Below are positions 1 through 10,885 of a DNA stretch of 64,000 nucleotides, piece by piece. The position numbers and the translations under genes were made by a program. Positions within the stretch are counted from its first letter, which is position 1. Every line of letters starts with the position of its first letter. Under the pieces are notes generated by a model that ran no database searches, was not told where the DNA came from, and saw nothing but the letters and a program-made list of their open reading frames with translations. Location of the stretch: contig JABMLP010000003.1 in NCBI GenBank assembly GCA_013176395.1, positions 62,001-126,000 on the forward strand, given 5' to 3'. Source of the stretch: Venturia oleaginea (Eukaryota; Ascomycota; Dothideomycetes; Venturiales; Venturiaceae).

Positions 1-14
1 GGGCGGCTTGTCTA

Positions 15-3000
15 GTGTCAGGATCTGTATTTGCAGCTATTGTTGGAAGGGCCCAGCGACGGTTGAGAAGAGATGGACCGGATGGTACACAAGTGCTGGC
101 TATCTCGAGGTCGGATATCAACAAGGCCCTAAGCAAGTTAGCAGAAAGAAAACAGAGAAAGACTGAGGAAGAAATCCGACAAGAGATACCAGAAGAAATA
201 GCAGAGCATGCTGATGCCTTTCTCGACGACGAAGACGGAGAGATCGCGCCCCATCAAGAGGGTCGCGATCACGTTATCGAATTGATACGAGATGAACAAG
301 GTCGCGAGGCAGAAGTTCCTTGGGGCCCATTATACGGCATGTCGAGGGAAGAGCTATTAGTCCTACGAAAAACACTTTCGGACTATATGGACAAGGGCTG
401 GATACGCGCCAGCAACTCACCAGCGGCAGCCCCAGTCTTGTTTGTAAGGAAACCAGGTGGAGGCATTCGGATGTGTGTAGACTATCGGGCACTGAATCGA
501 CTCACTCGATCGGACCGCTACCCATTGCCACTCATCCGAGAAACCCTACGAAATCTAGCAACAGCGCGTTGGTACACCAAACTTGACGTCAGAGCGGCAT
601 TTCATCGGCTCCGCATCAAGCACGGCGATGAGTGGAAAACGGCTTTTCGCACTCGATTTGGACTATTCGAATGGCTAGTTACCCCCTTCGGACTAGCTGG
701 CGCACCCGCGAGCTTTCAACGATACATCAACGGAGTCCTACGGGAATCCCTAGATATCTGCTGTTCAGCCTACATGGACGATGTCTTGATATGGAGCGAC
801 GGCGACTATCTGGATCACATGGTTAAGGTTAACCAAATTCTTGCCAAGCTCAAGACTGCTGGACTTCGGCTAGACTTAAGCAAGTGCGAGTTTGCTGTTC
901 AGGAGGTCAAATATCTGGGGTTCATTATCACTGCAGGAGAAGGGATCAAAGTCGACCCAGAGAAAGTTGCCGCGATTAAAGAATGGGAGGCTCCAGTCAA
1001 TGTCACAGGCGTACGCTCCTTCCTAGGCTTTGCAAATTTCTACCGAGACTTCATCGACAACTTCTCAGAGCTCTCCGACCCCTTAATCAAGTTAACACGG
1101 AAGGCCGTCGCTTTTGTCTGGAACAAAGAACATGAGAACGCCTTTCAAGTCTTGAAGGAGCTATTCATCTCCGCCCCAATACTGGCTCACTGGAATCCAG
1201 ACCTGGATACGGTACTCGAGTGCGACTGCTCTGGCTACGCGCTGGGAGGCACGTTGTCGCAGAAGGATATGAAAGGAAAACTACGACCAGTAGCATACTT
1301 CTCCCGCAAGCTCACTGCGGCTGAATGTAACTACGAGATCCACGATAAAGAATTACTGGCAGTAATCAAGTCCATTGAACACTGGAGAGGAGAACTACGC
1401 AGTGTTGCAGCACCTTTCAAAGTCCTTACCGATCACAAGAATCTCCGCTACTTTATGACAGCGCAGCGTTTGTCAGAGAGACAAGCAAGATGGTCGCTAA
1501 TTCTATCTGAGTACCAATTCCAGCTGGAATTTCGCGCCGGAAAACTAGCGCAAAGACCAGACGCACTATCAAGAAGACATCAAGATATGCCACATGACAA
1601 GAACGACGAGAGACTACAAGGGCGAGTGGCCCAGTTGATCAAGGACGAATGGCTTCCTCCTCTTTCCGAGAGGACGACCGAAACAATCGCAATACAAGCC
1701 CTTATCTGCCCAGTCAATACACCGAATACATCCAATAGTACATGGGACGTTATACGGGAGCCCCAGCAAAATACTGGACTGGACGGTCGACACCAGCTGA
1801 CTGCCGAAAACGGTCAACACCGGTCCACTACTAGGTACGGTCAAAACCGGTCAGTTGCAAAAGGATGCGATCTTTTCGAGAAACCAGAGTTACAACTTCT
1901 CTGGGATCGCGCAATAGCAGAGGACCAATCCTACGAAGCTATTCATACGGCTATAGTTACTGGCGAACGTTCCTTTCCTCCAGAGCTCAAGTTGTCGGTA
2001 CAGCTACCCGAATGCGAAGTAGACGACCACGGCGCGGTCACGAGAAGAGGGATCCTATGGGTACCAGATTGGGAACCGCTGCGAACAACGCTGGTCCAAC
2101 AAACTCACGATTCCCATGTTACTGGACACCCAGGGAGAGATAGCACGCTTGCGATTCTATCCAGAAGTTTCTTTTGGCCCCAACAATACAAGACAGTCCG
2201 GCAGTTTGTACGTAATTGCGACGTATGTGGGAGAACAGGAATATGGCGTGATAAGAAGCGAGGTCTTCTGAAACCACTTCCAATCCCGGCCCGCTTCCAC
2301 AGCGAGCTATCAATCGATTTCATGACTGATTTGCCCGCGGAGGAAAACGGCCCAAAATACCTCATGGTTATCACAGATCGCCTCCTCAAAAGTGTTACGT
2401 TGGAGGCTATGACTACAATGAGCGCCAAAGAGTGCGCGAAAAGGTTCTTACAATGCCACTATCGCTACCACGGATTTCCCATGGCATTGACGTCGGACAG
2501 AGGCAGCAATTGGACAGGTCGTTTTTGGAGGAAGCTTTGCGAACTTACAAAGATTGAGCAGAGACTCTCTACAGCCTTTCATCCACAGACCGATGGCGCG
2601 ACCGAGCGTATGAACCAGGAAGTTCTACGCTATCTCCGCGCCTTCATCGCATACTCCCAACTAGACTGGCCAACGCTACTACCTACGGCTATGTTAGCAC
2701 TGAACAATCGTGACTCTTCAGTCACAGGGATGAGTCCATTCTATCTAACCCACGGCTACCATGCGGAACCAATCCAGAAAGTACAACGAATCTCACCCAG
2801 TAACTCACCAACAGCCGATGCCGAGACCTTTGTGCAACGAATAGAAGAGGCACAAGAATATGCACAGGCAGCGATGGCCTGGTCCCAGCAGAAGATGGAG
2901 AACGACGCCAACAGGTCACGTCAAGCTGCCGAAACGTTAAAAAAGGGCGACAAAGTCTGGTTGAACCTTAGGAATATCAATACTCCGCAGCTATCAAAGA

Positions 3001-3539
3001 AACTGTCGTGGACGCAAGCCAAATACACTGTCGAGAACCAGATCTCCCCGATGGTATACGAGCTGGCTGACCTGCCAAGTGGTATCCATAACCGTTTCCA
3101 CGTTGACCTACTCCGCCGAGCCGCAACCGACACACTGCCCTCACAAGAATCCGATGATACCCAGCCGCCACCATTAGTGCCTCAAACCGAAGAAACAGAG
3201 ACTGAGTTTGAAGTAGAACGTATACTTCGCGCAGAGAAGAAACGGGTTGGGCGAGGCTGGGTTCGTCAGTTATTAATCAAATGGAAAGGCTATGCAGATC
3301 CCGATTGGCAGCCACGTTCATTATTTACAGAAGTCGAGGACTTAAACCGCTTCGAGGCAGAGTATGGCAAGGGCGACGGTGTCGGCGAAGATATAGGAGC
3401 TCAAACAGGGGCCCGAAGAAACCGAGTAGCGGTGGCTAGCGCCTTCGAATCTGCTACAAGCTGGCAGAAGCGATGTATGGCGTTTATCTGTTTAATTATC
3501 CCACCTACCACACCCTCTTTAGTCCTGCACACCCGGTAA
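15..3539 (+). CDS. Ty3/gypsy retrotransposon Pol (RT-RNase H-integrase-chromodomain)
   Basis: Retrotransposon polyprotein that copies element RNA into DNA and integrates it. The open frame runs 1,174 codons. It begins just after an in-frame TAG, and the first codon is GTG, so the true N-terminus (Gag and protease) lies in another frame or outside the window. Reverse transcriptase covers about residues 100-330, with the YMDD active site near residue 253. RNase H follows (about 400-525). The integrase zinc-binding H-H-C-C pattern lies at about 697-740. The catalytic triad is D in DFMTDL (about 767), D in TSDRG (about 825) and E in ATERMN (about 863). A C-terminal chromodomain (about 1060-1110, ILRAEKKR..WKGYADPDW) fits the chromovirus lineage, which targets histone marks. 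No stop or frameshift interrupts these domains, so this copy is recent or under selection. Confidence 0.93.
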   Translation: MSGSVFAAIVGRAQRRLRRDGPDGTQVLAISRSDINKALSKLAERKQRKTEEEIRQEIPEEIAEHADAFLDDEDGEIAPHQEGRDHVIELIRDEQGREAEVPWGPLYGMSREELLVLRKTLSDYMDKGWIRASNSPAAAPVLFVRKPGGGIRMCVDYRALNRLTRSDRYPLPLIRETLRNLATARWYTKLDVRAAFHRLRIKHGDEWKTAFRTRFGLFEWLVTPFGLAGAPASFQRYINGVLRESLDICCSAYMDDVLIWSDGDYLDHMVKVNQILAKLKTAGLRLDLSKCEFAVQEVKYLGFIITAGEGIKVDPEKVAAIKEWEAPVNVTGVRSFLGFANFYRDFIDNFSELSDPLIKLTRKAVAFVWNKEHENAFQVLKELFISAPILAHWNPDLDTVLECDCSGYALGGTLSQKDMKGKLRPVAYFSRKLTAAECNYEIHDKELLAVIKSIEHWRGELRSVAAPFKVLTDHKNLRYFMTAQRLSERQARWSLILSEYQFQLEFRAGKLAQRPDALSRRHQDMPHDKNDERLQGRVAQLIKDEWLPPLSERTTETIAIQALICPVNTPNTSNSTWDVIREPQQNTGLDGRHQLTAENGQHRSTTRYGQNRSVAKGCDLFEKPELQLLWDRAIAEDQSYEAIHTAIVTGERSFPPELKLSVQLPECEVDDHGAVTRRGILWVPDWEPLRTTLVQQTHDSHVTGHPGRDSTLAILSRSFFWPQQYKTVRQFVRNCDVCGRTGIWRDKKRGLLKPLPIPARFHSELSIDFMTDLPAEENGPKYLMVITDRLLKSVTLEAMTTMSAKECAKRFLQCHYRYHGFPMALTSDRGSNWTGRFWRKLCELTKIEQRLSTAFHPQTDGATERMNQEVLRYLRAFIAYSQLDWPTLLPTAMLALNNRDSSVTGMSPFYLTHGYHAEPIQKVQRISPSNSPTADAETFVQRIEEAQEYAQAAMAWSQQKMENDANRSRQAAETLKKGDKVWLNLRNINTPQLSKKLSWTQAKYTVENQISPMVYELADLPSGIHNRFHVDLLRRAATDTLPSQESDDTQPPPLVPQTEETETEFEVERILRAEKKRVGRGWVRQLLIKWKGYADPDWQPRSLFTEVEDLNRFEAEYGKGDGVGEDIGAQTGARRNRVAVASAFESATSWQKRCMAFICLIIPPTTPSLVLHTR

Positions 3540-3551
3540 GGAGGGGGGTAA

Positions 3552-3727
3552 TGTTATGGGCATGGCCCATGGTTGGTATAGGCTAAGAGCCTAAGCCTGA
3601 TTGAGCCTAGTATAGAGAAAGAACCTCATTGAGGTTCTCTGTTTGTAGATACCTTCACTCCTTAACTGAATCTAAACAATTTTTGGCTACGAGTATGCTG
3701 CGTCTTTCCAGCTACCGTCCCGTAATA
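3552..3727 (+). repeat. Probable 3' LTR of the Ty3 element
   Basis: A purine-rich tract (AAGGAGGGGGG) follows the pol stop and leads into TGTTATGGG, a typical Ty3 LTR start. The sequence CCCGTAATA at 3719-3727 is a near inverse of that start (7 of 9 positions), giving an LTR of about 176 bp. The 5' LTR is outside the window, so the boundary cannot be checked by comparing two copies. The left arm of the inverted composite begins immediately after it. Confidence 0.55.
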
Positions 3728-4126
3728 CTCGTTCACTAAACCAAGACCAGCTGTCCCTTCCGTCCTTCCTCTTTTCTCTAAACTAGTATTTCCAAATGCC
3801 CACTGGCTCTTGTCGATACTGGTTATTCTACTTGTATGTCCGTGCTATATAGATCCCAAGAGGCAATACCTCGTGTTTCGCTAACCTTTTACCTACAGTC
3901 TCCCTCCAGTACTCAGCTTCGTCTGTCTGTTTTGCCTTATCCCTCAAGGCTTGTCTGTTCCCGATATGTGTTTCCGCTTGTGATTGTTGCCTTGCACCAG
4001 ATTCCTATGCGGCAGTGTACTTGGTTGTGTGATGCTGGAGACAATAGTAACCACCGTAGTCGTGATTTCGCTGCTTGAGTGTGATACTCCGGGTATGCCC
4101 GTAGACGAGGCTATCTGGTGGCTGCC

Positions 4127-4830
4127 GTATTGTATGGCACCGATCGTGCTATAGACTTGCCGTCTTATAGTCGGAGCCTACCTGCTGCTAGTCGCTCTCC
4201 CTACTTGCTATATCGCGCTCCTACTCTTGCCAATGCCATAACTGGGACGCAACAGTCTGGGGAGAGGCGCAAGGCTACGTCTGCTGGCTTGTAGAGAGGG
4301 GATTTGCCGCCAATATGCTCCTTCTATACGTCCTTACTGCTTACTGTGTCGCGCACCTACTCTTGCCAATGCCATAACTGGGACGCGACAGTTTGGGGAG
4401 AGGCTCAAGGCTCTGGACATCAGCTTGCAGCAGGACGGTTTGCGGAGACGATAGTAGATGAGGTTCTCTAGCAGCTATCGTATCGTGTCGCACCGATTGG
4501 TTGTAGACCTGTCGTCTTATAGTCGGAGCCTATCTGCTGCTAGTCGCTCTCCCTGCTTACTATATCGCGCTCCTACTCTTGCCAATGCCATAACTAGGAC
4601 GCAACAGTCTGGGGAGAGGCTCAAGGCTACGTCTGCTAGCTTACAGGGAGGGGATTTGCCGCCAATAGGCTCCTTCTATGCGTCCTTACTACTTACTGTG
4701 TCGCGCTCCTACTCTTGCCAATGCCATAACTGGGAGGCAACAATTTGGGAAGAGGCTCAAGGCTCTGGGCAACAGCTTGTAGCAGAACGGTTTGCCAAGA
4801 CGTTGGGAGAGGTTGTCTAGTCGTTGCAGT
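4127..4830 (+). repeat. Two tandem units of about 353 bp (left arm)
   Basis: A unit beginning GTATTGTATGGCACCGAT at 4,127 recurs as GTATCGTGTCGCACCGAT at 4,480, a period of about 353 bp. A weak third start is near 4,826. Each unit holds two copies of a submotif, CTACTCTTGCCAATGCCATA, followed by an ACTGGGACGCAACAGTCTGGGGAGAGG-like sequence. The same two-unit arrangement is seen inverted in the right arm, so the tandem duplication predates the arm duplication. Confidence 0.85.
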
Positions 4831-4951
4831 GGTGTGTGGTGCCGATTGTTGCACACTGGGCGTCTGGTGTTTGAGTTGTGTTGAAGGTATTGCCGTCCTA
4901 GCGGTGACTCGTCGACTCGGGGCGTTGCAGTGTCATCTGGGATGATGGACT

Positions 4952-5119
4952 TGTTGAAGTATGAAAGTTGAGTAACAAGTGTATTGAGGGTGAGATCCGG
5001 AGGATCTCAGCTATATAGTAATACACTAAGCCCAATTGGGCAGTAAACAAACTCCAGTGACAGAGAGTAGCCACGCTGGCGCAGGTGGAGGCAATAGCAT
5101 GAGGATACTCCTTCCAACA
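4952..5119. repeat. Solo LTR (168 bp) with 5 bp target duplication
   Basis: The sequence starts TGTTGAAG and ends CTTCCAACA (TG..CA ends, short inverted termini). It is flanked on both sides by GGACT (4,947-4,951 and 5,120-5,124). The right arm keeps the matching uninterrupted site, read in reverse as GGTGATGAACTAGCCGG. This is the footprint of LTR-retrotransposon insertion followed by LTR-LTR recombination, after the arms were formed. The parent family is not otherwise visible here. Confidence 0.85.
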
Positions 5120-5398
5120 GGACTAGCCAGGAGATAGTGACTAGATGGTTACTGTTGTCTTTGGTGGACGCATCGTTCGTGTAGCTTGCTGATGTATTCG
5201 TGTGCTTGCTCTGCCGTGGCCGCGACGGCGACTCTAGAGGTATCTCATCAACGCTGAGGAACGCGCGATGGCCTCTAGAGGCCGAAGCGGCCACTGGCAG
5301 AGGTGTTTTCATGATCTTTAGATGATACTTCTGTAAATTCCAAAAATTGAGTTCTCGCTGTGTGTGCTGTTTTTCCTGAGGGCTTTGAGCTCTGCCTC

Positions 5399-5589
5399 TG
5401 TGACGGCACGGCATGGCTCCTTTGCCGTCACGTTACTTCATGGCTCGGGCGTATCGGCTTAGCCACATTGTGGCTAAGGCGCGATATCTTCGCGCCCTCG
5501 TAGTAACTCGTTCTCTACCGTAAATTCTATTATCACACTCAGTTCTTAGAACCCTAGTTCATTCTATACATCCTATCGCTGCCGTGACA
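5399..5589 (+). repeat. LTR-like unit at inner end of left arm
   Basis: This 191 bp sequence begins TGTGACGGC and ends GCCGTGACA, which are near-perfect inverted LTR-style ends. An inverted copy of the same length lies at 10,695-10,885. For the minus-strand Ty3 remnant between them, the right copy has the proper 5' LTR orientation, while this left copy is reversed. It abuts the integrase fragment directly, and no target duplication is seen (GCCTC before, GGTAT after). Confidence 0.7.
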
Positions 5590-5599
5590 GGTATTGGCA

Positions 5600-8500
5600 A
5601 TGGTTTCAGCAATCCCGGAGTCTTGTCCCTAGGACCTGATGACCTCCTACAATCCTGGCATGTCGCAATATATTGACCAATGTCTGCATTCATCCACGGC
5701 CAGTAAAACTGCCGTGCGACAATCTTTCGAGTTTTGTTGCGGCCAGGGTGGGCAGAGAGTAATGTTGTATGTACCTCATCAAGTAGCTTTCGGCGGAGTT
5801 AATCATTCTCTGGAATAAAAAGGCGACCCTGGTGTAATAGGAGTCCATCTTCAAGGCGGAGGGTCGTATGGTTATCGCTAGCGACGTCTCTGAACTGCTG
5901 CAGTAATTGTGCGGTCCGATTGGCGTTGAGTAGCTGGTCCACTAGGTGTAGCTGTTCTGCGTTGATGTTAAGCGCCTGGATCTGGGCACCAATCTGGTCA
6001 TCTTTGATGAGCTGTATTGTGCGGGCTGCGTTGGCAATTGCCTTTTGTGACTTCAGTTCATCCGATTTCCGTGACGGGGTATCTGCAATGGTGTTTTCCT
6101 TGCCAGGGCGGTAGACAATAGTAAAGTCATAGTTACAGATAACCTCTGACCATCGAGCTTGTCGTGCGTTCAACATTCTCTTGGTGGTAAAGTATTCCAG
6201 TGCGCGGTGGTCAGTAATAGCCACAAATGGCTGCTGCAAACCTCTCAAAAATGCGCTCCATTCTTCAAGGCCTTTGATTAATGCCAGTAGTTCCTTTTCG
6301 TGAATCTCGTAGTTCAGCTCGTGTACGTTCATTGTCTTGTTGAAGAAGGTACTAGGTGCCATTGGTTATCTTTTCCTTTCTGAGATAGGACACCTGCAAC
6401 TACTCCGTCAGAAGCATCAGTTTCCATCCGGGTTAGTAGCAAAGGGTCGTACAATGCGAGGACTGGCGCAGAGGTAAGGGCTAGCTTTAGCATATCAAAA
6501 GCTTCTATACACTCTTCGTTGAAATCAAAGATGTGTCCTTTGCGAGTAAGCCGAATCAATGGGCGGGCCATCCTGCCAAAGTTCTGGATAAATCTCCGAT
6601 AGAAGTTGCAGAAGCCAATGAAGCTTTGAACTTGTTTGACGGTGCGGGGCTGCTTCCAGTACTTAACAACAGCAATCTTGTCCGGGTCAACCCTGATGCC
6701 TTCGGTGCTGATGATGAAGCCTAGGTACTTGGTTTTAGTAATATCGAACTCACTCTTTTTGATGTCACATTGTAAGCCTGCAGCGCGCAGTCTTTCAAGC
6801 ACCTTGTGAACGTGCTCTGTGTGCTGCAATAGGTCTTCCGAGAAGATGAGGATATCATCAAGGTATGCGGTGCAGAAGTCGTCAAGGTATTCCATTAGAA
6901 TCGTATTCATGTACTTCTACCAGGTAGCAGGGCCATTAACCAGTCCCTCCATCATGACTTTGCATTTGAAACTTCCATATCGGGTGCGAAAAGTGGTGAG
7001 ATCCTCAGATGCTGGATCTAGCCTGATCCGGTAAAAGGCCTGGCGAATATCTAGCTTGGTAAAGACCTTAGCTTTTGACAGACGTGCTATAGTCTCAGTA
7101 ATTAGTGGAATAGGATACCTATCCTTCTTGGTCAGAGCATTGAGTTTACGGTAGTCAATACAGAAACGGAACTTCTGCTTCTCACCCACCGGCGTGGGCT
7201 TCTTGACGATGAGTACAGGCAACGCGAATGGGGATGTGCTTGTCTCAATAAAGCCTGGGTCAAGATTCTTCAGTAGCCATTCTTTGACGAAGTTCAGCTC
7301 ATCCAATGACATGTTGTACAGAGGGCAGAATCCAGGCGAAGCCTTGCTCCACCTTCTAGTTCAATGACATGGTCAACACCTTCTTTGTAGGTTGCCAATC
7401 GATTCGAGTCTGCTTCTGAAAAGACATCCTTAAACTTTGCATGCTTTGCCGGTAGCTTGTTGTCAATGAGCTCCTTCATGTCCGCAGACTCATCTGCAGG
7501 TAGTCGTCCATCCAATGATGCCAACGATAGCCTTAATCGCTGTGCATGGTCTTCAGGCGAGTCTCCTTTGGCTTCAGCTTGCTGCTACGTCAGTTCACAT
7601 ATACGGAGCTCAACCTCATGCAATGATATGGAGCCTGCGATGGCTTCCTTATCTTTTAAAGCTAGTCGAAATTCTGCAGCGCTGATGAGGCAGAGATCAA
7701 CTCGGTCTTCTGAATACCAGGATCTGGTGCGATGGTCAAACTCCAATGCCTCAATCTCCACCTGATAGTTGCTCCTCTTGAGCTCCTTATCCATTATGTT
7801 GTATTCCCGGGCTCTACTCCATTGGAAAGAGTCTCCATAGCTGACGTACAGCTCTTCATTTTCATCCTCTTCGCTGTCAGTGCTATCCTCGAAATCAGAT
7901 AGGTCTGAGCATCCACTGTCGGAATCGCTGTCAGGGTAGTCCTCATTAGGATCTTCTTTGACTGTTGGAGGTAGTGCTGGCGTGGTAATCTCGCGTAGAG
8001 TTGGCGTCAGTTTCGTGTTCTGCGAAACTGAGGGCTGGTCCAAGGCCAAAGTCAAGTCAACTGGCTCATTCTGAGTCAATTTGCGCAGTCTTTTCGAAAA
8101 GGTATTGTCCAAATTAGGCCTAGCCTGTCCTGCTTGATGCCTGACCTGGCTAAGCCGTCCACTTTGATTCCTCCTATTCTGCAGTTTCATTGCCTGCTCC
8201 CGCTTATTGATGTCCTTTTGGATTGCGCTGACATTGATAGCTTCCGCTGGTATGTATGCATCGTCTTCCACCATAACCCTTCGCTGGAGAGGAGCTACTT
8301 TAGGCCTTGATTCTGGCCATTGCAATCGATGGCGTTTGCAGTCCGTGGAGATATCATTGTATGCCAACCATGTCCTGCCTAAAATCACATCGTGGTGTCC
8401 TAATGTCACCTCTAAGAAGGGAACATTGTACTCTTGCCTGCCATCCAATTCTATGTGTAGCAGCGTCGCATGTGCGATGCCTTCCTTCTTGTGGTCCTGG

Positions 8501-8812
8501 TATCCGGTGGCCTTGGCTGGCTTCTCAAGAGGTCGTCGCTCAACCTGAGGGAATCGTGAGGATAATCGCGCTGCACACTTGCGGTCCATGAAGGCGTAGC
8601 CGTTGGCTCCTGTATCAACCAGTGCCCGGAGGGTGACTCCCATTCCATTCAAGTTGACAACGATGTCGAAGATGAAGGCAGGGCCGCCAAAAATCTTTGA
8701 AAGATTCAGTTCATGCACCATGTAACGATACTCAATGTCTCTGTTACTGGGGCCCGGTGTGGTGACTTCCACCGAGCCTAGTCGTTTAAAGGCAGCTCAG
8801 CAACCACTCCAT
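5600..8812 (-). pseudogene. Ty3/gypsy protease-RT-RNase H-integrase, broken
   Basis: The protease has the DTGA active site near 8,610. The RT fingers and palm read through 7,312-6,917 and continue at 6,910, interrupted by an in-frame TAG near 6,918. The palm motif AYLDD is near 6,862. RNase H (TDASDG near 6,420) is broken by a frameshift near 6,350 and continues to about 5,800. A further frameshift lies near 7,315-7,330, between the aspartate-rich linker and RT. Below 5,800, codons for an HPGRNKTR-like and CQDC-like integrase zinc-binding region can be read, and these stop at 5,590. No complete enzyme can be made from it. Confidence 0.88.
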
Positions 8813-10355
8813 TTAACTGTAAGGCGGTGATTGTAGTAGCTTGGCAATTTCGTTGTTGGTGACCTTCCTGCTTACATTTAAAGCACTTGTTCTCTCGAGT
8901 CAGTTGAACAGCTCCTTCGAAGGTTAGGCCAAAATCCTTGAACTTGTTGAATCCGGTGCCTCGTTGCTCAAAGCGACCTCCTCCGCTGCTAGAGGAGTTG
9001 GGTCTGCTGTTGTTGAATCCTCTATTGTTGAATCCTCTATTGCTGAATCCTCCATTCTGGCCATTGTTGCCTCCATTCTGGCGATTGCCATTGCCGTTGT
9101 TGTTGGAGTGTCCTTAGGCTTTTCATTGCGCCTGCGCATTTGGTCCTCATCATATCTCTTCTTGTATATGCGGCTTAATGCAGTGGCGGCATTGCAGAGT
9201 TGCTAGTAGGTAACTGAGTAGTCTCCGACTTCTCGTGCTAGGCCTCTCGCCAATGCAGAGTAGAGTCTATCAACCATTTCACGCTTCATGATCTTACTGA
9301 TGTTGTCCGCGCCTGTGAGGCCTTCAGTGAGTCCAGAGACCGCTGCCTTGTATTCAAAATCATTCTTGAATTCAGTGAAATCCTGATATGGCTTCATCAA
9401 CAGTGTCTTGAATGATTGCCGCGCGTTGTCTGCCTCGAATGGATCCACAAATCTGGTATCCAGCACAAGGCAGAGGTCTTCCTTTATCAGCTCGCTGTAA
9501 GGTCTTACCCAATGTTTCGGGTAAAATCAGGAGCGCATTCTTTGTGGCTTCTCCTGTGACTGATATCATGATCAGGGCTTTCTGTGCGACGAGGCTCATC
9601 TCTTCTGCGTCAATTTTGAGATCGATGCTTGACTTCCACTGCTTACATTCTATCGATGTAGCGCTATCCTTGAGGTCCTTTGGCATGAGCATCTTGGTCC
9701 GGCTTCCACCACCACGGTTGGAGACAATGCTGTCATCGGTTTCTCCATTCATCTTGCGCGCCTTGAGCGCATTGAATTTCCTGTGTCAAGTCGGTGTGTT
9801 CATCGAATTCCTTGGAGCGCATATTCTTTTCCGCTTGGAGGTCTGATATAAGTCCTAATACTTGCTGCTGCAAGCCTTCCACCTCTTGAGTACGCTGGCT
9901 TACTTGGTCAAGGGCTATATTCAGCTCATTCTGTTTTCCCGCCACCTTTGCGTTGCAGACGGTGGTCTCATTTGCTAGTAGGGTAGCGCCTTGTGTCTTC
10001 ATGTTTTTGAGTGTCTTTCCTAGCACGTTGATTTGGTCGGTCTTGACTGCAGAGCTCTTGTATGCCAGGACGATTGTTTCTAACTGCTAGGGATGGGTCT
10101 GCAGTAATAGCTTCTTGTAGGTTGTCTACCGTCAAGGCCCATGTCTTCTTGCTACCAGTACTATCCGTGAGTGAGAATTCGAGAGGAGCCAGTAACCTTG
10201 TTATCCAGATGGGCCAGGCGCTTTTCGTAATCATCTTGAAGTATGGCTGCTTTCAATTCTTCAATGGCATCCCAATCCTCTGCTGATTCTCCGGTAAGGA
10301 CCTCGTCTCTCAACTTGGTGAGCTCAGTTTCTCCTGCGAAGAACCTATCCGCCAT
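8813..10355 (-). pseudogene. Ty3/gypsy Gag, broken
   Basis: The likely Gag start is the ATG at 10,355 (MADRFFAGETELTKL). The frame breaks near 10,190, 9,970, 9,740 and 9,460. In between are a coiled-coil-like segment (about 10,020-9,760), a capsid-like segment (LKPYQDF-type, TRFVDPFEADNARQSF near 9,450) and, at about 8,890-8,850, a zinc knuckle, CFKCKQEGHQQRNC, with CX2CX4HX4C spacing. Nucleocapsid role is inferred from that motif. Between 10,355 and the LTR-like end at 10,694 lies about 340 bp with no clear coding role. Confidence 0.75.
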
Positions 10356-10694
10356 AATGCTGCTTGGGTTTCTCTTTCTGCTTGGGTATATGTTCGTTTC
10401 GTACGAGGGTTGCGATCCGTGGATGGCTTGCTTTTCTGCGGTTTCTGGCGGTCCTTGGACGGCTTTTGCTTCGATACTTGAAAAGATACGCTCTTACAGT
10501 GTTTGCATGCGGTGCCTCGTGCGTGAGGGCTTTTGCGATATACGAGGTGTTGCTATTGCTAGACAAAAGGCTTTGTCCGTATGCTGTTTCCGGTGTCAAA
10601 TTGACGGCTATCCAAGTATGCGACTTGCGACAGCGGGGATACGTCTTTGTACAAGACGCTGACCTTCCCAGGTAGATGTATTGACCGTAAATAA

Positions 10695-10885
10695 TGTCAC
10701 GGCAGCGATAGGATGTATAGAATGAACTAGGGTTCTAAGAACTGAGTGTGATAATAGAATTTACGGTAGAGAACGAGTTACTACGAGGGCGCGAAGATAT
10801 CGCGCCTTAGCCACAATGTGGCTAAGCCGATACGCCCGAGCCATGAAGTAACGTGACGGCAAAGGAGCCATGCCGTGCCGTCACA
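10695..10885 (-). repeat. LTR-like unit at inner end of right arm
   Basis: This is the reverse complement of 5,399-5,589 and has the same 191 bp length. On the minus strand it runs TGTGACGGC..TGACA, then straight into the Gag side of the Ty3 remnant, so it sits where that element's 5' LTR should be. The base run after it (TTATTTACGGTC on the minus strand) is not a primer-binding site I recognise. No flanking target duplication is visible. Confidence 0.7.

Larger units (their letters stand above)
3728..5589 (+). repeat. Left arm of a large inverted repeat
   Basis: This stretch is repeated in reverse complement at 10,695-12,346. Matching runs include the outer GTTCACTRAAMCAAGACCAG, CAGATTCCTATGCGGCAGTG, and the Y-shaped inner segment with CCTCTAGAGGCC. 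Two differences stand out: a 168 bp solo LTR present only here (4,952-5,119), and about 38 bp near 5,361-5,398 that are missing on the right. Outside 3,728 and beyond about 12,346 the two flanks do not match, which sets the outer limits. The arm has no credible gene; its open frames are translations of the tandem repeats. Confidence 0.9.
5590..10694 (-). mobile_element. Decayed, truncated Ty3/gypsy element inside inverted arms
   Basis: Read on the minus strand, the order is Gag, zinc knuckle, protease, RT, RNase H and the start of integrase, which is Ty3/gypsy order. The element stops abruptly at 5,590, within or just after the integrase zinc-binding region, exactly where the left LTR-like unit begins. 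Multiple frameshifts and stops make it non-autonomous. It differs from the Ty3 at 15-3,539: its RT active site is YLDD rather than YMDD, and no chromodomain is left. Confidence 0.88.

Noticed and set aside
4458..4820. Open frame of 120 codons in the arm repeat, with a mirrored relative on the minus strand at 11,605-11,946
   Set aside because: Both are translations of the 353 bp tandem units. The peptide is itself a repeat of SYSCQCHNW-like text, and no start context or domain supports it.
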